The notes under the pieces: model-generated
Told to the model about the DNA's origin: nothing
What the model saw: the letters and a program-made list of their open reading frames with translations, nothing else
Database searches by the model: none
Translations under genes and position numbers: made by a program
Part shown: positions 52,851 to 61,830 of the stretch, one piece after another
How positions within the stretch are numbered: position 1 is the first letter of the stretch
Layout of the letters: the number at the start of each line of letters is the position of its first letter
Assembly (NCBI GenBank): GCA_049323895.1
Contig: JBMOKT010000013.1
Location: 124,001-188,000 of the forward strand
Reading direction: 5' to 3'
Source of the DNA: JBMOKT01 sp049323895
Lineage (GTDB): Bacteria > Bacillota > Peptococcia > Peptococcales > BICA1-8
DNA: 64,000 bases

Positions 52851-52931
52851 AACATAAGAAATAAAGGGTAATTTTAACATGTTATAGAAATTATATTTTG
52901 AAAATGGAGTTGAAGTAAGGGAGTGAACGGG

Positions 52932-53702
52932 TTGGATAACTATGAGATATTTATAAATGATTTAGGTAAAAAATTTGATTTAAATCTAATGGGATATAAG
53001 AGACCACAAATGGAAAGGCGTATTAATAGTTTGATGCGTTCATTGCAAATTGAAACCTATAGTGAATTTATTAATAGAATGAAAGATGACCAAAAACTCT
53101 TTAACAGGTTTTTAGATCATTTAACCATAAATGTTTCTGAATTCTTCCGCAATGGCTCTCAATGGGATGTACTGAAAGATAAAATTTTACCCATGCTTAT
53201 TACTAATAATAAAAACCTAAAGGTTTGGAGTGCTGGTTGTTCTACAGGGGAGGAACCTTATACAGTAGCTATGATTTTAAAAGAGCATTATCCTAATGGC
53301 AACCACGCAATTTTAGCAACGGATTTTGACATTAGAGTACTAAATAAAGCCCGGGAAGGAATCTACTTACAAAAGGAAGTAAGTGGAATCCCCGAAAATT
53401 ATTTAAGCAAGTATTTAGTTAACCAAAATAGCCATTATAAAATTGAGTCGGGTATCAGAAATATGATTACCTTTAAAAAACATAACCTGCTAAAGGATCC
53501 CTTTGAGAACAACTTTGATTTAATTCTTTGTCGAAACGTTGTGATTTATTTTACTGAAGAAACAAAAAACCAACTATATCGTAGATTTTATGATTCATTA
53601 AAAATTAAAGGAGTATTATTTACCGGAAGTACAGAACAAATAATCCAAGCCAGGGAAATTGGTTTAACTTCTGTAGCAATTTTCTTCTACCAAAAACCAT
53701 AA
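52932..53702 (+). CDS. cheR: CheR-type protein glutamate methyltransferase
   Basis: SAM-dependent methyltransferase for chemoreceptors. An N-terminal helical domain (about 1-65) precedes the Rossmann methyltransferase domain with VWSAGCSTGEEPYTVAMIL near residues 97-115 and LILCRNVVIYFTEETK near 200. TTG 52932 is preferred because AAGGGAG at 52917-52923 is 8 nt upstream; GTG 52923 overlaps that site. About 256 residues. No other chemotaxis gene is in the window, so it is a lone cheR. Confidence 0.92.
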   Translation: MDNYEIFINDLGKKFDLNLMGYKRPQMERRINSLMRSLQIETYSEFINRMKDDQKLFNRFLDHLTINVSEFFRNGSQWDVLKDKILPMLITNNKNLKVWSAGCSTGEEPYTVAMILKEHYPNGNHAILATDFDIRVLNKAREGIYLQKEVSGIPENYLSKYLVNQNSHYKIESGIRNMITFKKHNLLKDPFENNFDLILCRNVVIYFTEETKNQLYRRFYDSLKIKGVLFTGSTEQIIQAREIGLTSVAIFFYQKP

Positions 53703-53714
53703 AGGAGTGTTTAC

Positions 53715-54230
53715 ATGTTAAATATTATTGAGATAAATGGTTGCAGAGCGTCAATAAATGAGAAAGCATTTGTGGCAGAGGGTGTCTATTTAATTGGTGA
53801 TATTCTTATTGGTGAAGGTGCCAGCATCTGGTTCAATTGTGTATTGCGAGCCGATAATGATAAAATTGTAATTGGTAAATGTTCAAATATCCAAGACGGT
53901 TCTGTAGTCCATACAGAAATAGGGCTGCCTACTGTAGTTGGAGATTATGTTACCGTTGGTCATGGGGCAATTCTGCATGCCTGCACTATTAGGGATAATT
54001 CTTTAATTGGTATGGGTGCTATTATACTTGATGGAGCAGAAATTGGAGAAGGTTCTATTGTTGCGGCAGGTGCCCTGGTTACTTCCAATACCAAAATTCC
54101 GCCTAATTCTTTAGTAGTAGGGACCCCCGGGAAAGTTGTCAAAGAACTTAATCCCGAAGACCAAAAACTGCGAATTGAACATGCATTGAGATATGAAAAT
54201 GACTGGAAAACCCGTTATAAAAAAGTATAG
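53715..54230 (+). CDS. Gamma-carbonic anhydrase family protein
   Basis: Left-handed beta-helix protein of 171 residues. The hexapeptide repeats are seen as alternating I/V-G-E-G turns throughout. The zinc histidines appear in SVVHTE (about residue 66) and VGHGAILHAC (about 85-90). The family contains active gamma-carbonic anhydrases and inactive relatives (YrdA/PaaY type), and the catalytic glutamates are hard to judge from sequence. It starts 12 nt after cheR, so the two may share a transcript. AAAGGAG precedes the ATG. Confidence 0.88.
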   Translation: MLNIIEINGCRASINEKAFVAEGVYLIGDILIGEGASIWFNCVLRADNDKIVIGKCSNIQDGSVVHTEIGLPTVVGDYVTVGHGAILHACTIRDNSLIGMGAIILDGAEIGEGSIVAAGALVTSNTKIPPNSLVVGTPGKVVKELNPEDQKLRIEHALRYENDWKTRYKKV

Positions 54231-54287
54231 AAAAACCAGGAAAAATAGATAAAGAGTCGAATTTTGTTAACGGGAGGGGGGTATTTT

Positions 54288-56450
54288 ATGAAAAGAAAAA
54301 CTAAAACAATATTTGCTCTTGATATAGGTACCCGGTCCATAGTTGGGCTGCTTATGGTTGAAGGGGAAGATGGCACAGTTACCATAAGGGATATTATTGC
54401 CAAAGAACACTTAAACAGGGCAATGCTGGATGGACAAATCCATAATATACCCCAAGTTAGTTCCTTGGTTAAAGAAGTAAAAAAAGAACTAGAGGAAAGA
54501 ACCGGCACCAAGCTAAAGAAGGTAGCTGTTGCAGCAGCTGGAAGAGCCTTAAGAACAATTAAATCAAATATTTCCATGGATATTGATAATCAAGCTCCCA
54601 TTAAAAAGGAAGAAATTCTGAATTTAGAGCTAAGGGCTGCCCAGCAGGCACAAAGCACTTTATTAGACAGCCAACAATTAGAGGATAACAGTGAATATTA
54701 CTGTGTAGGCTATAGTACTATCAAGTACTATTTGGACAATAATGAAATCGGCAGCTTAGTGGGACAAAAGGGTTTTACAGCGGGGTTAGAAATTGTTGCG
54801 GCTTTTTTACCTAAGGTTGTTTTAGAGTCCCTACAAGCTGTATTAACAGAAAATGGTTTAGAATTAGCTAATATTACTTTGGAACCTATTGCAGCTATAA
54901 ATGCAATCCTGCCGCCAACCATGCGGAAATTAAACCTGGCTTTAGTGGATATTGGGGCTGGAACCTCCGATATAGCTATTTCACAAGATGGTTCTATAAT
55001 TGGCTATGGTATGGTTCCTGTCGCAGGTGATGAAATTACGGAAGCCCTTTGTGAGCAGCATTTATTGGATTTTAATGAAGGTGAAGCCCTTAAAAGGGGT
55101 TTAATATACAGCATAGATAATCCCCTAGAATTTACAGATATTCTAGGGATAAGTCATGAAATTTTAGGTAGTCAATTAGTGTTAAGCATCGAACAGGTTA
55201 TCAAAGATTTGGCAGAAAAAATCAAGGAAGAGATAATTAAACTTAACCATAAACCCCCTCAGGCTGTAATTTTAATTGGGGGAGGGAGCCTTACCCCCTT
55301 ATTATCAGATTATATTGCAGAATTCCTGGGTCTGCCAAAACAAAGGGTAGCTGTGCAGAAGGCTTCCTCAATAAAAGAGATTAATAATCTACCCCAATCT
55401 TTTTACGGACCAGAAATAATTACCCCCATTGGAATAGGTTTAACTGCAGTCAAAAATCTCTCCCTTGGTTTTATTCCTGTACAGGTCAATAAGTTCAGTA
55501 TTAATCTTTTGAATTTAGGTAAAAATACAGTTGCCGATGGTCTCTTAGCAGCCGGTATTGATACAGGAAGAATGTATGGCAGACCTGGGCTTGCCCTATC
55601 GGTGGAGGTCAATGGGAAACTAAGGCTATTTCCAGGTACATTGGGAGAGAAAGCAAGCATTAAACTAAATGGCATGGAAGCTGGTTTGGATACAATCCTA
55701 AAACCCCGAGATAAAATCGAATTTATAAAGGCAAAGGATGGTCTCCCAGGTAAGGGCTTTGTGAAAGACATCTTACCTAGCCCCAATTATGTAAAGTTTA
55801 ATGGACAAAAAAGGCAGCTTCCCTATGAAGTTACCATTAATGGCCAAAGTGTTGATTTTAATACCCCATTAGACGAAGGAAATAAGGTTTTCGTCAGGGA
55901 AAGCAACCAATTGGCAGAACTTTTGGAAACCTGGCAGGATATTGACCCTCTAGAAATGATTAACATATCCTTAGTTATAGAAGGTAATGAAAAAAAATTA
56001 ACCTACCTGCCTTATAAATTATTACGAAACGGCAATCCTGTTAATTTTCATGATATAATTTACCCCGAAGATGAGATAGTCATGGATTTAGATAACCCGA
56101 TAAATTATACTATTCAGCAAATCATAGAGTCAGAGAAAATAGAAAATAAAGATTCTTCTATGGTGATTTACGTTAATGAAGAACCAATAACATTTGAAAA
56201 AACTAAATTAATTATTAAACTTAACGGGGTATCTGTTAAGCCAAGATCACCCTTAGTTAATGGTGATACCATTGAAATAACATTCAAGGATACCGAAAAC
56301 CCACTTTTATTAGATATTTTTTCTAAAATAAAATTTTCCAGCACACCACCTCCCGGCAAAGCAGTCCTGCATATACTAATTAATGATAAAGAAGGGGAAT
56401 ACACTTCACCAATAGCCCATGGAGATAAAATTACACTGCAGTGGAATTAA
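54288..56450 (+). CDS. FtsA-like actin-fold ATPase with repeated C-terminal domains
   Basis: A 720-residue cytoplasmic protein. Residues about 5-385 form an FtsA/PilM-like ATPase: the phosphate 1 loop ALDIGTRSIVGLL at the start, a 1C-like region with AVAAAGRALRT, the phosphate 2 loop ALVDIGAGTSDIAI near 222 and the adenosine motif LIGGGSLTPLL near 328. From about 434 to the end come roughly four to five segments with a shared plan (a V-x-I-N-G-type strand, then a PL-x-x-GD-x-I turn), resembling beta-grasp or SLBB folds. ATG 54288 follows GGGAGGGGG closely. It is not the FtsA of a normal ftsA-ftsZ pair, since no ftsZ is near. Confidence 0.82.
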   Translation: MKRKTKTIFALDIGTRSIVGLLMVEGEDGTVTIRDIIAKEHLNRAMLDGQIHNIPQVSSLVKEVKKELEERTGTKLKKVAVAAAGRALRTIKSNISMDIDNQAPIKKEEILNLELRAAQQAQSTLLDSQQLEDNSEYYCVGYSTIKYYLDNNEIGSLVGQKGFTAGLEIVAAFLPKVVLESLQAVLTENGLELANITLEPIAAINAILPPTMRKLNLALVDIGAGTSDIAISQDGSIIGYGMVPVAGDEITEALCEQHLLDFNEGEALKRGLIYSIDNPLEFTDILGISHEILGSQLVLSIEQVIKDLAEKIKEEIIKLNHKPPQAVILIGGGSLTPLLSDYIAEFLGLPKQRVAVQKASSIKEINNLPQSFYGPEIITPIGIGLTAVKNLSLGFIPVQVNKFSINLLNLGKNTVADGLLAAGIDTGRMYGRPGLALSVEVNGKLRLFPGTLGEKASIKLNGMEAGLDTILKPRDKIEFIKAKDGLPGKGFVKDILPSPNYVKFNGQKRQLPYEVTINGQSVDFNTPLDEGNKVFVRESNQLAELLETWQDIDPLEMINISLVIEGNEKKLTYLPYKLLRNGNPVNFHDIIYPEDEIVMDLDNPINYTIQQIIESEKIENKDSSMVIYVNEEPITFEKTKLIIKLNGVSVKPRSPLVNGDTIEITFKDTENPLLLDIFSKIKFSSTPPPGKAVLHILINDKEGEYTSPIAHGDKITLQWN

Positions 56451-56458
56451 CAGATATT

Positions 56459-56486
56459 AGAAGAATCTTAAACAGGTTCTTCTTTT
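56459..56486 (+). terminator. Terminator after the FtsA-like gene
   Basis: A 7-bp stem (56459-56465 with 56477-56483) with an 11-nt loop and TTTT after. Modest stability. Confidence 0.5.
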
Positions 56487-56552
56487 CATTTTAAAGGATA
56501 TTTTTAAAATGCGAAGAATACTAGAATTAATTTAAGCGGCGGAGGCTATGAA

Positions 56553-58304
56553 GTGAAAGAACTTTTTTTCCTTGAGAATAATTTAACAGCCGGTTATATT
56601 TTTTTTCGATTATTCGAAGCAGTTGGAATTATTGGATTAGGGGCATATTTTTTTAGTCAGAGCAGGATTTTCCGAGGTTTATTTAAACGTAAATTCACTT
56701 TAAAGGATAATCTGCTGATGATAATATTTTTTTCCTTAATCTCCATTGCCGGCACTTATTTAGGTATACCTATTGAAGGTGCCCTGGCAAATACAAGGGC
56801 GGTTGGCGCCATTGTTGCCGGTCTTATCGGCGGACCGGTTGTAGGTTTGGGTGCCGGATTCATTGCAGGTACTCACCGTTTTATGCTTGGCGGCTATACC
56901 GGCTTAGCCTGTGGATTGGCAACAACCCTGGAAGGATTTTTGGCAGGTTTCCTAACTTTAAATAAAAAACAAAATATTTCTACTAAGCATGGAATGTTGG
57001 CAGGTGTCTTAGGAGAATCACTGCAGATGATAATTATTTTACTAATTGCAAGACCCTTTGTAAATGCTCTGGAATTGGTAAAAATAATTGCCCTGCCGAT
57101 GATGGTAGTAAACTCCTGCGGAATTATGCTCTTTATTCACCTTGTCAATAAAGCCAGGAATGACCAGGAGCAAATGGAAGCTCTACAAGCCCATAAGGCT
57201 TTGAAAATTGCAAACCAAACAATATCCCATCTTAAACACGGATTAAATCAAAACTCCGCAAAAATGGCTGCCAATATCATTTTAAAAATGTCTGAAGTAG
57301 ATGCGGTAGCCATTACAGATAAACATAAAATCCTTGCCCATGTTGGAATTGCTTCTGACCATCATCTCCCCCATAATACCCTGTTGACTGAATTAACAAA
57401 TCAGGTAATTACCACCGGGAATCTAACTATTGCCGCTGCCCCTCAGGAAATTGGCTGCAAACATAAAGACTGTCTCTTGGGTTCAGCTGTGGTAGTACCG
57501 TTAAAAATTAAAAATGAAGTAGTAGGTACATTAAAATTTTATCAAGCTAAGAAAAAAATGATAACTCCTGTACAGGTTGAATTGGCTAAAGGATTGGGCC
57601 AATTGTTAAGTACTCAGCTAGAGTTAGGACAGTTAGAAGAACAGGCAAAATTAAAAACTACCGCAGAATTAAAAGCTCTACGTGCCCAAATTAATCCCCA
57701 TTTTCTGTTTAACGCACTAAACACCATTATTTATTTTAGTAGAACCAATTCACAAATATCCAGAAACCTCCTTATTCATTTATCTGATTTCTTTAAAAAA
57801 ACTTTAAAAAATGACAACGATTTTGTAAAGCTCAATGAAGAACTGTCTCTAATAAAATCTTACCTCACAATTGAAAAAGCACGTTTTGGTAATAGACTGG
57901 AAATTATCTATGACGTTCCTGAGGAGTTGCAAGATGTTAAGATACCGGCTTTTATTTTGCAACCTTTAGTTGAGAATGCGGTTAAACATGGAATTGCTCC
58001 CAAAATTGAGGGTGGACAAATCATAATCAAAGCCTTCTACAGAGATAAAAAGATAGGATTTTGCATATGTGACACTGGTATAGGAATCCCTAAGGAGACT
58101 AGAGAAAAGATTTTCCTTGAAGGTTTTGGCAAAGGCACCGGTATCGGGCTCTCAAATGTAAACCAACGTTTGAAAAATATATATGGATCCGAATATGGAT
58201 TGAAAATACTGGATTCTTCCTCGCTAACCAATGTATTTTTTAATATTCCTGCTTTAAGGGAGGTGAAATTATATGAATTCCAAGCTGCGGGTCATAGTAG
58301 TTGA
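56553..58304 (+). CDS. lytS: LytS-type sensor histidine kinase
   Basis: Membrane sensor of 583 residues. The first 200 form the 5TM-LYT receptor domain (GTYLGIPIEGALANTRAVGAIVAGL, then GGPVVGLGAGFIAGTHRF). A GAF-like domain follows (about 215-360). The kinase core has QINPHFLFNALN with the predicted phosphorylated His383, and the HATPase boxes VENAVKHGI and GTGIGLSNV. GTG 56553 is preceded by GGAGG with a 7-nt gap. It overlaps lytT by 32 nt. In E. coli the related BtsS and YpdA kinases sense pyruvate. The cstA gene downstream makes that likely here, by inference. Confidence 0.92.
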   Translation: MKELFFLENNLTAGYIFFRLFEAVGIIGLGAYFFSQSRIFRGLFKRKFTLKDNLLMIIFFSLISIAGTYLGIPIEGALANTRAVGAIVAGLIGGPVVGLGAGFIAGTHRFMLGGYTGLACGLATTLEGFLAGFLTLNKKQNISTKHGMLAGVLGESLQMIIILLIARPFVNALELVKIIALPMMVVNSCGIMLFIHLVNKARNDQEQMEALQAHKALKIANQTISHLKHGLNQNSAKMAANIILKMSEVDAVAITDKHKILAHVGIASDHHLPHNTLLTELTNQVITTGNLTIAAAPQEIGCKHKDCLLGSAVVVPLKIKNEVVGTLKFYQAKKKMITPVQVELAKGLGQLLSTQLELGQLEEQAKLKTTAELKALRAQINPHFLFNALNTIIYFSRTNSQISRNLLIHLSDFFKKTLKNDNDFVKLNEELSLIKSYLTIEKARFGNRLEIIYDVPEELQDVKIPAFILQPLVENAVKHGIAPKIEGGQIIIKAFYRDKKIGFCICDTGIGIPKETREKIFLEGFGKGTGIGLSNVNQRLKNIYGSEYGLKILDSSSLTNVFFNIPALREVKLYEFQAAGHSS

Positions 58305-59040
58305 TGATGAACTTCCAGCCCGTAAGGAATTAATATATTTGTTAGAAGAAAATTTCACTGAATATGTGGAAATAATTGGCGAAGCGGAAAACGGATTAGC
58401 TGCCTTGGAAAAAATTAATAAACTAAATCCCCACTGTGTTTTTTTAGATATACAAATGCCAGGTATTAACGGGCTCGATGTAGCTCAAGCTGTCTACAAA
58501 TCACATTATAAAACAGCACTGGTTTTTATAACCGCTTATGATGAATATGCAATCAATGCTTTTGAATTTAATGCCATTGATTATTTAGTAAAGCCTTTTA
58601 GTTTACAAAGGCTGCAAAAAACCCTGTATCGGCTGTTGGAAGGAAAATATGAATATTTAGCTTATTATAAAAAAATAGAGGAATTATTAACGGGGAAAAC
58701 TAATGCTTTACCGCAAAACACCCAAATTCCCTGTGAAGACAGCGGACGTATTTATCTAGTTAAACCATCGGAGATTTTTTACTGTAGCGCCGATGAAGGA
58801 AAGGTGACCGTTCACTGTAAAAGGGGAAAGTTTAAAACCTTTTTCAATCTCCAGGAATTAGAAAATCGTTTAACTTTTTTTAGAGCTCACCGCAGTTACT
58901 TGGTCAATATTGATTTTATTAAGGTTATTGAGCCACTGTTTCACGGTTGCTGCCAAATAATTTTAGATGATGAGGCAAAGACTGCTATCCCCGTAAGCAG
59001 GATTCAAACCAAACGTCTTAAGGAGTTATTTGGTATTTAA
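58273..59040 (+). CDS. lytT: LytTR family response regulator
   Basis: A 255-residue regulator. The receiver domain (about 1-125) has the acidic pair DDE near 11-13, the phosphoacceptor Asp59 in VFLDIQMPG and the Lys in LVKPF near 112. The C-terminal LytTR domain (about 150-255) has FRAHRSYLVNIDFI and ends SRIQTKRLKELF, typical of DNA binding to direct repeats. It is co-translated with lytS. Three phased direct repeats lie just after its stop (59045-59095), before the next transcription unit. Confidence 0.94.
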   Translation: MNSKLRVIVVDDELPARKELIYLLEENFTEYVEIIGEAENGLAALEKINKLNPHCVFLDIQMPGINGLDVAQAVYKSHYKTALVFITAYDEYAINAFEFNAIDYLVKPFSLQRLQKTLYRLLEGKYEYLAYYKKIEELLTGKTNALPQNTQIPCEDSGRIYLVKPSEIFYCSADEGKVTVHCKRGKFKTFFNLQELENRLTFFRAHRSYLVNIDFIKVIEPLFHGCCQIILDDEAKTAIPVSRIQTKRLKELFGI

Positions 59041-59044
59041 TAGC

Positions 59045-59095
59045 ACCATTTAATCTGTTATTTGACTATTTATTAGCATTTATATACCATTCAAT
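59045..59095 (+). promoter_or_regulatory. Three phased direct repeats, likely LytT operator
   Basis: ACCATTTAAT (59045-59054), ACTATTTATT (59065-59074) and ACCATTCAAT (59086-59095) repeat at 20 and 21 nt, about two helical turns. Regulators of the LytTR class bind such repeats on one DNA face; E. coli YpdB uses a GGCATTTCAT repeat with an 11-nt spacer, which shares the CATTT core. The last repeat ends 9 nt before a -35 element. Binding by LytT is inference. Confidence 0.6.
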
Positions 59096-59104
59096 TTATA
59101 TTTA

Positions 59105-59134
59105 TTGAAAATATTCATTATTATAGGACATAAT
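59105..59134 (+). promoter_or_regulatory. Candidate SigA promoter of the 59195-cstA unit
   Basis: TTGAAA (59105-59110), an 18-nt spacer and CATAAT (59129-59134). Both elements are one or two bases off consensus, as expected for an activated promoter placed next to operator repeats. Confidence 0.5.
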
Positions 59135-59194
59135 TATTTAATAAAAGCATATAATTTTTATACTAATTTTTTACTTTTATCTAAGGGTGATTTA

Positions 59195-59716
59195 ATGACA
59201 AAAGAGGCCATGTTAGAACAATTCAAAGTTAAATTTGCAAAATATTATGACCTAAAGGATCAACCGGAATTTGTTACCTTTCCTATAGATTTTTACGCCC
59301 ATTTTTATCAGGTAAATGAAAAATATTTTGGAGTGAAAAGTTTTAACATGTGGCGAATGACCCATGATGAACACTGTTTAGTAAAGTATTATGAACATAT
59401 TTCTAAGGATCAGATTGAAAATATGATAACAGTGTTAAAAAAGGGAATTGACTATTTGGTTAAGCCTGACGAAAATCATATGAAAACCTTTGTTACAGGC
59501 GTTTTTATCGTCAACAATCTTTCTGACCACACATTAATAGAATATGTTGAAAAATTTAAATATTCTAAAGCATACCGCTTTTATCTATATGGCTGGTGTG
59601 ATGTAAGATTAGTATTAATAGATTTATCTTCCCGACAAATATATACAAATAAGGCAGGAAGGGAGGTGCAAAATTTTTACAGGCATGTAATGGAAGATAA
59701 TATGAAAAATAGATAG
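59195..59716 (+). CDS. Unrecognised cytoplasmic protein encoded ahead of cstA
   Basis: A 173-residue protein without membrane helices or a signal peptide, not assigned to a family. It is rich in aromatic residues and lysine, with segments such as NMWRMTHDEHCLVKYYEH and FYLYGWCDVRLVLIDLSS, which look like a mixed alpha/beta fold. ATG 59195 is preferred because AAGGGTGA at 59183-59190 is 4 nt upstream; the longer in-frame TTG start at 59105 would cover the promoter. It sits 11 nt before cstA and behind the operator, so it is probably co-induced with the transporter. Confidence 0.7.
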   Translation: MTKEAMLEQFKVKFAKYYDLKDQPEFVTFPIDFYAHFYQVNEKYFGVKSFNMWRMTHDEHCLVKYYEHISKDQIENMITVLKKGIDYLVKPDENHMKTFVTGVFIVNNLSDHTLIEYVEKFKYSKAYRFYLYGWCDVRLVLIDLSSRQIYTNKAGREVQNFYRHVMEDNMKNR

Positions 59717-59727
59717 GAGGTCATTTA

Positions 59728-61347
59728 ATGAGTTCATTTTTGTTAATTATTTTTGCAATCGTATGTTTCCTTATTGCTTATGTAACTTATGGCTCCTGGC
59801 TAGCAAAACAATGGGGAATTGACCCATCTAAAAAGACTCCTGCTTATACAAAGGCAGACGGAGTTGACTACTGCCCTGCCAAAGCACCTGTTCTTCTTGG
59901 TCACCATTTTTCATCAATTGCAGGGGCTGGACCCATCGTAGGTCCAATTGCTGCTAGTGTTTTTGGTTGGATCCCTGTAGCTTTATGGGTTATTGTAGGT
60001 TCTATCTTTTTTGGAGCTGTCCATGACTTTGGTTCTCTTTTTGCTTCCGTAAGACATGGGGGCAGAAGTATTGGTGAAGTAATTGAAGCTAACATTGGTA
60101 AATCAGGGAAAAAACTATTTGCAATTTTTGCCTGGTTAACCTTAATCCTAGTAGTAGCAGCTTTCTTAAATATCGTTGCAGATGCTTTTGTTAGTACTCC
60201 AGCCGCCGGCACATCATCTATATTGTTTATTTTCCTAGCCATGGCATTTGGTTATGCTGTCAATAGAATGAACATGAACCTTACAACTTCTAGTGTTGTT
60301 GGTGTTGTAGTATTATTCCTTTGCGTATGGATTGGTCAGATGTTCCCTCTGGCGCTCTCTAAAATGGCTTGGATATATTTGTTAATTGTTTATATATTCG
60401 CCGCTTCCGTTTTACCTGTATGGATTTTATTACAACCAAGAGATTATCTTAATTCTTTTCTCCTCTATGCTATGATGGCAGGGGCATTTATAGGTATTCT
60501 TATTTACAAGCCAACGTTACAGCTTGCAGCTTATAACGGATTTGTAGTAAATAAGCAATTTTTATTCCCAATGTTATTTATCACCGTCGCTTGTGGTGCT
60601 ATTTCTGGTTTCCACTCCTTAGTAGGTTCAGGTACGACTTCCAAGCAGGTAGATAATGAAAAAGATTTAAAACTGGTTGGCTATGGCTCAATGCTTGTCG
60701 AGGGTGTTCTGGCAATTGTAGCCTTAATTACTGCTGCGTATGTAGCAGGTCCAAAGTTAGCAGAATTACTGAAAGCCGGTGGACCTATTAACGTCTTTGC
60801 CGATGGTGTTGGTAACTTTTTATCAGCCCTTGGAATTAGCGCCGTAGTAGGGAAACAATTTGCAGCTTTAGCCTTAAGTGCTTTTGCACTTACTAGTCTG
60901 GATACAGCTACCCGTCTAGGAAGGTTTATCTTCCAGGAATTTTTCTCTAAAGACGGTGAAAATGAAGAATCTATTATTACTAATAGATATGTTGCTACTG
61001 GTATAACTGTAGTTATTGGTGGTTATCTTGCATTCAATGGCTGGGGAAAAATTTGGCCTTTATTCGGTTCCGCCAACCAGCTCTTAGCAGCCTTAGCTTT
61101 AATTACCGTTGCGGTATGGCTTAAGAATTCCAAGAAGAATAATAGCATGTTAATTCTTCCTACAATCTTCATGTTTGCTGCTACATTTACAGCATTATTT
61201 TTCCTAGTACGTGCAAACTTGGCTAGCGGCAACTTACTGCTAGTAGGATTTGCAGTAGCATTACTTGTATTGGCGGTTATACTAGTCAAATATGCTTACT
61301 CTGCTTTGACTTCTCCACCTCATGAAAAAATTAATATAAATATGTAA
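59728..61347 (+). CDS. cstA: Carbon starvation protein A (peptide/pyruvate transporter)
   Basis: Polytopic transporter of 539 residues and about 15 hydrophobic segments. Family marks are KADGVDYCPAKAPVLLGHHFSSIAGAGPIVGP near the N-terminus and the FGAVHDFGSLFASVRHGGRSIGE segment. The GFHSLVGSGTTSKQ and SANQLLAALALI motifs come later. At 539 residues it is shorter than E. coli CstA and BtsT (about 700 residues). Those import peptides or pyruvate under stress or by BtsSR. Here the LytS/LytT genes just upstream suggest the same circuit; the substrate remains unproven. It has a good TAGGAGG site. Confidence 0.93.
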   Translation: MSSFLLIIFAIVCFLIAYVTYGSWLAKQWGIDPSKKTPAYTKADGVDYCPAKAPVLLGHHFSSIAGAGPIVGPIAASVFGWIPVALWVIVGSIFFGAVHDFGSLFASVRHGGRSIGEVIEANIGKSGKKLFAIFAWLTLILVVAAFLNIVADAFVSTPAAGTSSILFIFLAMAFGYAVNRMNMNLTTSSVVGVVVLFLCVWIGQMFPLALSKMAWIYLLIVYIFAASVLPVWILLQPRDYLNSFLLYAMMAGAFIGILIYKPTLQLAAYNGFVVNKQFLFPMLFITVACGAISGFHSLVGSGTTSKQVDNEKDLKLVGYGSMLVEGVLAIVALITAAYVAGPKLAELLKAGGPINVFADGVGNFLSALGISAVVGKQFAALALSAFALTSLDTATRLGRFIFQEFFSKDGENEESIITNRYVATGITVVIGGYLAFNGWGKIWPLFGSANQLLAALALITVAVWLKNSKKNNSMLILPTIFMFAATFTALFFLVRANLASGNLLLVGFAVALLVLAVILVKYAYSALTSPPHEKININM

Positions 61348-61352
61348 GCTGT

Positions 61353-61380
61353 AAAGGTCGGCAAACTGCCGACCTTTCGT
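61353..61380 (+). terminator. Terminator after cstA
   Basis: An 11-bp perfect stem (61353-61363 with 61367-61377) and a 3-nt loop. The T tract is short. Confidence 0.7.
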
Positions 61381-61422
61381 TATAATTTGACACAAATTAT
61401 TAAAGGGAATTCTTTCTGTTTA

Positions 61423-61451
61423 TTGACAGCTTACATTAAAGTATCTATAAT
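61423..61451 (+). promoter_or_regulatory. Consensus SigA promoter of tRNA-Leu
   Basis: Perfect TTGACA (61423-61428), 17-nt spacer and perfect TATAAT (61446-61451). The tRNA starts 22 nt after the -10. Confidence 0.92.
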
Positions 61452-61473
61452 TAAATTTGCATTCAAAATATTT

Positions 61474-61560
61474 GCGGTAGTGGCGGAATTGGCAGACGCG
61501 CTAGATTCAGGTTCTAGTGGGTGCAAGCCCGTGGAGGTTCAAGTCCTCTCTACCGCACCA
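61474..61560 (+). tRNA. tRNA-Leu (anticodon CAG)
   Basis: An 87-nt class II tRNA with a long variable arm. The acceptor stem GCGGTAG (61474-61480) pairs with CTACCGC (61550-61556), and ACCA is encoded. The anticodon stem CTAGA/TCTAG closes the loop TTCAGGT, so the anticodon at 61508-61510 is CAG, reading CUG. The region 61348-61830 holds only the cstA terminator, this gene with its promoter, and the hairpin at 61682. Confidence 0.95.
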
Positions 61561-61681
61561 AATCCAATAATGTCAGGGTTCCAGGATTTTTTAATCATTT
61601 CAGTTTCAGAACGAGCACAAAATTAGCTATTAAAATGGCAAATATAGTGCGCCTGAAGGGACCTTTTAGATACACTAGATT

Positions 61682-61726
61682 AAACTCCTATCGTAGTCTT
61701 GTGAGGCAAAACGAGGGAGTTTTTTA
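61682..61726 (+). terminator. Hairpin and T tract downstream of tRNA-Leu
   Basis: AAACTCC (61682-61688) pairs with GGAGTTT (61716-61722), and the inner TCGT (61691-61694) with ACGA (61711-61714), leaving a 16-nt loop, then more T. The distance from the tRNA (122 nt) is large for a tRNA terminator, but no gene lies between. Confidence 0.55.
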
Positions 61727-61830
61727 TTATATTCCATGACCTATTTAATTGATTTATATATTTTTCTTTACATTTACATGCTAAAATTAAGAATAATCCT
61801 TATTTGAGTGATGGGAAGGGGAATTAAGGC

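Noticed and set aside
61387..61739. Two overlapping short frames across tRNA-Leu
   Set aside because: They read through the tRNA cloverleaf and its promoter and resemble no protein family.
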